35,885 nucleotides of DNA from Propionibacteriaceae bacterium (lineage in GTDB: Bacteria > Actinomycetota > Actinomycetes > Propionibacteriales > Propionibacteriaceae). The stretch covers positions 1 to 35,885 of the forward strand of contig JAISTE010000109.1 of the NCBI GenBank assembly GCA_031272825.1, in the 5' to 3' direction. How positions within the stretch are numbered: the first letter of the stretch is position 1; each line of letters opens with the position of its first letter. The notes under the pieces are model-generated. The model had not been told where the DNA came from, ran no database searches, and saw nothing but the letters and a program-made list of their open reading frames with translations. The position numbers and the translations under genes were made by a program. Below are positions 32,249 through 35,885 of this stretch, in pieces.

Positions 32249-32760
32249 TTCTTCCCCGCTTTCGCTAGCGCTTCTTCGATGCGTTGGTTGGCCGAGCCCC
32301 GCCACAGGTGGCAGATGGCCAGCGCCACGGCATCGGCGGCGTCGGCGGGTTTCGGCGTCTCTGACAATTTCAGGATCTTGGTGACCATGGCCCCGATCTG
32401 GGCCTTGGCCGCCCTCCCCGAGCCGGTGATGGCGGCCTTCACCTCGGTCGGGGTGTGCAAGGTGACCGGGATGCCGCGCTTGGCCGCAGCGATCTGCGCC
32501 AGGCCCGCCGCCTGGGCGGTACCCATGACGGAGAGCACGTTGAGGTCTGCGTAGACGCGCTCGACGGCCGCGCGGTCGGGCTGGTACTTGTCGAACCACT
32601 CGGCGAGCCCCTCCTCGATGCGCACAAGCCGGAACTCGTGGGGCATATCGGGCGGCGTCTGGATGACGCCGCAGGCCACCAGCCTGGGCTTTGCGGGCGT
32701 CCCCTCGATCACCCCGACTCCGCAACGGGTCAGGCCGGGGTCAACTCCGAGAACGCGCAC
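32245..32760 (-). CDS. ruvC: Crossover junction endodeoxyribonuclease RuvC
   Basis: A 171-residue Holliday junction resolvase with an RNase H-like fold. All four catalytic acids are visible: D7 (VLGVDPGLTRCG), E67 (AAVERVYADLNV), D140 and D143 (PADAADAVALAICH). GTG at 32760 is the start, with TTGGAGATTTT immediately upstream; longer in-frame extensions are not RuvC-like. It heads ruvC-ruvA-ruvB and has a perfect LexA box 11 nt upstream. Confidence 0.97.
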   Translation of the reverse strand: MRVLGVDPGLTRCGVGVIEGTPAKPRLVACGVIQTPPDMPHEFRLVRIEEGLAEWFDKYQPDRAAVERVYADLNVLSVMGTAQAAGLAQIAAAKRGIPVTLHTPTEVKAAITGSGRAAKAQIGAMVTKILKLSETPKPADAADAVALAICHLWRGSANQRIEEALAKAGKK

Positions 32761-32771
32761 AAAATCTCCAA

Positions 32772-32787
32772 TCGAACACTTGTTCGA
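32772..32787. promoter_or_regulatory. LexA (SOS) box upstream of ruvCAB
   Basis: TCGAAC-ACTT-GTTCGA is an exact match to the actinobacterial/Gram-positive LexA consensus TCGAAC(N4)GTTCGA. It ends 11 nt before the ruvC GTG and is immediately downstream of a TATACT -10 hexamer, so LexA bound here would cover the transcription start. Confidence 0.92.
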
Positions 32788-32788
32788 G

Positions 32789-32794
32789 AGTATA
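32789..32794 (-). promoter_or_regulatory. -10 hexamer of the ruvCAB promoter
   Basis: TATACT on the minus strand (five of six match to TATAAT), separated by one base from the LexA box. Predicted start of transcription falls inside the box. No clear -35 hexamer. Confidence 0.6.
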
Positions 32795-32828
32795 ACGCAG
32801 AGGGTTTGGGTTTCCTGGGAGGGTGTGG

Positions 32829-32858
32829 GTGCCGCCCCGGTCTTGCCCGGGGCGGCAC
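32829..32858 (-). terminator. Strong GC hairpin downstream of yebC
   Basis: Perfect 12-bp stem GTGCCGCCCCGG (32829-32840) and CCGGGGCGGCAC (32847-32858), 6-nt loop TCTTGC. It lies 56 nt past the yebC stop and upstream of ruvC, so it may insulate the SOS-regulated unit. No T-tract follows on the minus strand, so the mode of termination is uncertain. Confidence 0.55.
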
Positions 32859-32879
32859 ATAGACTCCCTGTAGAACTCG

Positions 32880-32903
32880 TCATCCTGCGCGAAGTCGCAG
32901 GAT
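32880..32903. repeat. Dispersed palindromic repeat, copy 5 (truncated)
   Basis: Perfect 8-bp stem ATCCTGCG (32882-32889) and CGCAGGAT (32896-32903), loop CGAAGT. The left flank retains CGTC; the right flank has lost GACG. It lies 11 nt after the yebC stop. Confidence 0.75.
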
Positions 32904-32914
32904 CTCCTATGAAC

Positions 32915-33679
32915 CTACTCTTCGTCGAGCTGCGCTTCGATTTCCTCGGGAACGTCCTCGTTGGAGTAGACGTTCTGCACATCGTCGAGATCATCGAGAG
33001 CGTCAAGCACCTTGTAGACCTTGCGTGCCGTCTCCAGGTCGGTAATCGACTCGGTGAAGGTGGGCACGAAGTCGACCTCGGCCTTCTCGTACTCGAATCC
33101 GGCATTCTGTACTGCCTTGCGCACCTCGACCAGATCGTTGGGGTCGCAGTACACGGTGAAGGTGTCCTCCCCGGCCTTGATGTCCTCGGCACCGGCATCG
33201 AGGGTGGCCTCCATGACCTCGTCCTCGGTGGGCTTGCCGTCCTTGACCTCAACCTCGACGACGCCTTTGCGCTCGAACAGGCGCTGCACGGAACCCATGT
33301 CGGCCATGCGCCCGCCGTTGCGGGTGACCGCGATGCGCACGTCGGAGGCCGAGCGGTTGCGGTTGTCGGTAAGGCATTCGATCAAGATGGCCACGCCGCC
33401 AGCCGCGTAGGCCTCGTACATGATGGTCGTCCAGTCGGCACCGCCGCCTTCGCCGCCAGCCGCGCGCTTTACCGCGCGATCGATGTTGTCCGCGGGAACG
33501 GAGTTCTTCTTCGCCTTTTGGATGGCGTCGTAGAGCGTCGGGTTTCCAGCTGGGTCAGGTCCACCAGTGCGCGCCGCAACTTCGATGTTCTTGATCAGGC
33601 GTGCGAAGAGCTTGCCGCGCTTGGCGTCGATGGCTGCCTTCTTGTGCTTGGTGGTGGCCCATTTGGAGTGACCGCTCAT
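32915..33679 (-). CDS. yebC: YebC/PmpR-family transcriptional/translational regulator
   Basis: A 254-residue protein with the invariant N-terminus [37 protein letters not shown], then [54 protein letters not shown] and [11 protein letters not shown]. Length and order match the three-domain family. Family members were described as DNA-binding regulators and, more recently, as ribosome-associated factors. The ATG at 33679 follows AAGGACGGAT. It lies upstream of ruvC, as in many bacteria. Confidence 0.97.
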   Translation of the reverse strand: MSGHSKWATTKHKKAAIDAKRGKLFARLIKNIEVAARTGGPDPAGNPTLYDAIQKAKKNSVPADNIDRAVKRAAGGEGGGADWTTIMYEAYAAGGVAILIECLTDNRNRSASDVRIAVTRNGGRMADMGSVQRLFERKGVVEVEVKDGKPTEDEVMEATLDAGAEDIKAGEDTFTVYCDPNDLVEVRKAVQNAGFEYEKAEVDFVPTFTESITDLETARKVYKVLDALDDLDDVQNVYSNEDVPEEIEAQLDEE

Positions 33680-33706
33680 ATCCGTCCTTTCGTGAAAACC
33701 TGAAAC

Positions 33707-33712
33707 AGTCTA
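33707..33712 (-). promoter_or_regulatory. Candidate -10 hexamer for yebC
   Basis: TAGACT on the minus strand, 27 nt before the yebC ATG, leaving space for the AAGGACGG ribosome site. No clear -35 hexamer. Confidence 0.3.
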
Positions 33713-33747
33713 CTCGCAACGACGGATCAAGCCGATTCGGCCCCTGC

Positions 33748-35885
33748 TCACTTCCTTCTCGCCCGCAGCGCCAGGCCCGCACCGAGCACCGTCAGAACCA
33801 GGGCGAACGGCAGTACCTGGCCGTCGAAGCCGGTGAACGGAAGGTCGTCTGGGTCGGACGGATCGTTCACCTTGGGCGACGCCGATTCGGAACTGACGAC
33901 CGTCTCGGTCGGGGCTGCCACCTCGGGCAGATCCGGCGTATGGCTCGGCAGCTGTTCGGGCTCGCGGTACCCCGGCTTCTCCGGTGTCGACGTCCCAGGG
34001 TCGGGATCAGGATCCGGCGTCTTGGCGAACCAAACGGTGAGCACGTTTCCCGTTCCCGTAACCGACGTCCAACCGCAATCGACCAGCGTTCCCTCGTCCT
34101 CGTACCCTTCGGCGAGCGCCGCCAGGCCGTAGGCGTTCTTGGCGTCCGAGTACTTGGCCAACACATCGTCCTTGACTACGGAACATGCCGTTCCAACCTC
34201 GTAGGACCCCAGGGTCGCGGATCCGGCCAGCGTGCCTGTGGCCGAATCCAGCCGGTACTCCACCGTCACGGTTTCCACCGGAGGCGGCGGGCAGGCGGCA
34301 AAGTTGGCGGTGAAACGCCGCGACTGGGTCACGGTTGCCGGGAAGTCCGGAGTCCAACCGGTGAAGCACTTGCCGGAATCGGGAACCGGGGTAGGCAGGG
34401 TGAGCGACGCCCAGGCGGTGCCGTGCTGGATGCTCGAAATGCGGTAGGTCTCGAATGGGCCGCGGATATCGGAATCGGAAACCTTGATCGACCCGCCGTT
34501 GTCGGCCAGGAAGTCGACGTAGTACTCGTTCATCTTCCACACCGCATAAAGGTGCACTTCGGAACCGGCGATTGCGGACGTCGTATACGGGTAGTATCCG
34601 AGCTTGTAGTAGCCCGATGTCCCGGTATCTACTGCGGCGACCGCGTCCGAGGCTGTGGCCAGTGCCGACGATTCGGCCCAGCCGACCAGCTCCTGGTACT
34701 CGGCGGTGTAGATGGTTCCGGCCAGGTACACATTCGATCCGGTCGGGTACCACTGCTCCACCACTTCGGTGCTCGAGTAGTTCTCCAACACGAGCGTTGG
34801 CGAGATCGTCGGGTGGTAGACCACCTTCATCGACGAAGCCAGATCGCCGTAGAAAGCAACTAACGTGGTGTCGCCGTCCATCACGTGCAGGTTGTAGGGG
34901 TACGAGAGCACGCCCTCACCCTGCGTGGCCGACGTCCAACCATAGAAGACCTTCCCCGTCGGAGGAACCAGCCTGCCGATGCCGTCCTTGACGCGCGCTT
35001 GCTGGTTGAGGTCGTAGGTGTTGTCGTCGGTCAGCGGATCAGTTGTATCGACCCACGTACCCGCGCCTGGATCGTAGGTGACCGTGAACCCGGTGGTTCT
35101 CCAGGTGGCGTACACGTCGGTGTCGATGTAGACCGGCGTGGTACCGATGGTGAACGTGATCGGGTACTTTCCCTCGGCCAGCCACACCCAGCCCTCAAAC
35201 ATGCCCTTGCCGGGAACCGCTTGGCCGAGCGTCCAGGTTCCGGGGTCGCTCACGGTACCGCCGACGGACGTGGCCTTGGTCGCCACCGGGCTCAAGGTCG
35301 AGCCGACGGCGTCGTAGAAGTCGACGTGGACGTCGTTAGCCGAGAACTTGGCATACAACAGCAGGTTCGAGCCGGGCATCTCCTCGGTAGCGAAGTTGAA
35401 TGGATTGCAGCCCGGGTTAGAAACCGGGTTCTCGGTGCACCACCCCTCGAAGATATATCCGTCCTTGCTCGGGTTGGCGGGTTCGTACGGAGCGAGCGGG
35501 TCGCCGACCTTGATGGGTGTGGCATCTGGAATAAAGTCAGAAGTACCTGTCGAGAATGTGATCTTGAATGCGTTTCGCACGTAGAGGAAATAGGCGTACT
35601 GAAGCTGGTCTTGGTTGACCCCGGTACCCGTACTCTCGCTACCGGGCAGGTCAGTCACGTAGACCACCGAGTTCTTGCTTCCCGAATGCAGCCTGGTGCT
35701 GGATCCATTTGGGTAGACGTACGTGTATCCGGCTCCGAAATCGCGGTATTGCGCCTTTTGATAGCCCCTCTGGTACCCGGCCTCGGCGACGTGAAGTACC
35801 CAGATTTTTCCGTCGTACTGGATATATGGTCGGGTGCCCGAGGTCATGGTCGGGTTGGCTATGACGACCTCGGTGGAGGCGTCCG
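33748..35885 (-). CDS. LPxTG-anchored surface protein with InlB/Flg_new-type repeats (5' end outside window)
   Basis: At least 711 residues; the frame is open to the window edge with no stop, so the N-terminus and signal peptide are missing. The visible part contains at least five divergent beta-repeat units, each ending in a Gly-Trp: FEGWCTENP, FEGWVWLAEG, FYGWTSATQGEG, LVGWAESSA and FTGWTPDFP, with YAKF, YATW, YAVW or TANF closing strands. This is the Listeria-Bacteroides (InlB B) repeat pattern of secreted adhesins. A Pro-rich spacer (KTPDPDPDPGTSTPEKPGYR) leads to the sorting signal LPFTG (33829-33843), a hydrophobic stretch and RARRK. Sortase would anchor it to peptidoglycan. Paired cysteines (GWCTENP...GCNPF; GKC...AAC) may form disulfides. 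Ligand unknown. Confidence 0.92.
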   Translation of the reverse strand, partial: DASTEVVIANPTMTSGTRPYIQYDGKIWVLHVAEAGYQRGYQKAQYRDFGAGYTYVYPNGSSTRLHSGSKNSVVYVTDLPGSESTGTGVNQDQLQYAYFLYVRNAFKITFSTGTSDFIPDATPIKVGDPLAPYEPANPSKDGYIFEGWCTENPVSNPGCNPFNFATEEMPGSNLLLYAKFSANDVHVDFYDAVGSTLSPVATKATSVGGTVSDPGTWTLGQAVPGKGMFEGWVWLAEGKYPITFTIGTTPVYIDTDVYATWRTTGFTVTYDPGAGTWVDTTDPLTDDNTYDLNQQARVKDGIGRLVPPTGKVFYGWTSATQGEGVLSYPYNLHVMDGDTTLVAFYGDLASSMKVVYHPTISPTLVLENYSSTEVVEQWYPTGSNVYLAGTIYTAEYQELVGWAESSALATASDAVAAVDTGTSGYYKLGYYPYTTSAIAGSEVHLYAVWKMNEYYVDFLADNGGSIKVSDSDIRGPFETYRISSIQHGTAWASLTLPTPVPDSGKCFTGWTPDFPATVTQSRRFTANFAACPPPPVETVTVEYRLDSATGTLAGSATLGSYEVGTACSVVKDDVLAKYSDAKNAYGLAALAEGYEDEGTLVDCGWTSVTGTGNVLTVWFAKTPDPDPDPGTSTPEKPGYREPEQLPSHTPDLPEVAAPTETVVSSESASPKVNDPSDPDDLPFTGFDGQVLPFALVLTVLGAGLALRARRK

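Noticed and set aside
32249..32725. Upstream extension of ruvA
   Set aside because: Runs through ruvC in another frame. RuvA homology begins at the ATGA-coupled start at 32248.
32761..33252. Upstream extension of ruvC
   Set aside because: Runs across the LexA box and into yebC; RuvC homology begins at GTG 32760 with a good ribosome site.

Overview
The window is a G+C-rich, gene-dense chromosomal segment of an actinobacterium, most likely a member of the Actinomycetaceae or a close relative. Four things point there: the gene order pafB-pafC-tatA-tatC-helY; the parA-scpA-scpB-rluB cluster; the block yebC/ruvCAB/yajC-secD-secF-apt-rel/hisS/aspS; and a perfect actinobacterial-type LexA box. A sortase-anchored surface protein at the right edge suits a host-associated Gram-positive. 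No phage, insertion sequence, CRISPR array, rRNA or tRNA gene was seen. The DNA reads as core chromosome decorated with short palindromic repeats.

Layout, left to right; nearly all genes are on the minus strand. 1-273: degenerate 22-23 bp tandem repeats. 274-8696 (minus): pafB, pafC, a 53-aa membrane protein, tatA, tatC, a lipid kinase gene, helY, then hisF, a HIT gene and a lacI-type regulator. 8737-9627 (plus): gluQ, which overlaps the next gene tail to tail. 9597-13719 (minus): parA-scpA-scpB-rluB plus an FKBP lipoprotein. 13772-14392 (plus): cobalamin adenosyltransferase. 14465-17399 (minus): clpS-DUF2017, pruA and a small DUF gene. 17399-25524 (minus): purT, aspS, hisS, a DUF349 gene and rel. 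25589-30473 (minus): yajC-secD-secF-apt and a two-TM potassium channel. 30590-33679 (minus): ruvC-ruvA-ruvB under a LexA box, and yebC. 33748-35885 (minus): an LPFTG surface protein whose 5' end lies outside the window.

Themes that link genes: protein export (TatAC, SecDF-YajC); DNA damage response and repair (PafBC, LexA-controlled RuvCAB); chromosome organisation (ParA-like ATPase, ScpAB); translation fidelity and stress (AspRS, HisRS, GluQ-RS, Rel, ClpS); and one-carbon/purine salvage (PurT, Apt). Many genes are translationally coupled by ATGA, GTGA or TTGA overlaps. Several transcription-unit heads carry a TANNNT hexamer 6-10 nt before the start codon and no Shine-Dalgarno, which suggests leaderless transcripts.

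No wholly new multi-gene system stands out. The most novel-looking items are the small membrane protein between pafC and tatA, the dispersed palindrome family with its derived tandem array, an 80-bp terminal-inverted-repeat element before purT, and a terminator buried inside the gluQ coding sequence.
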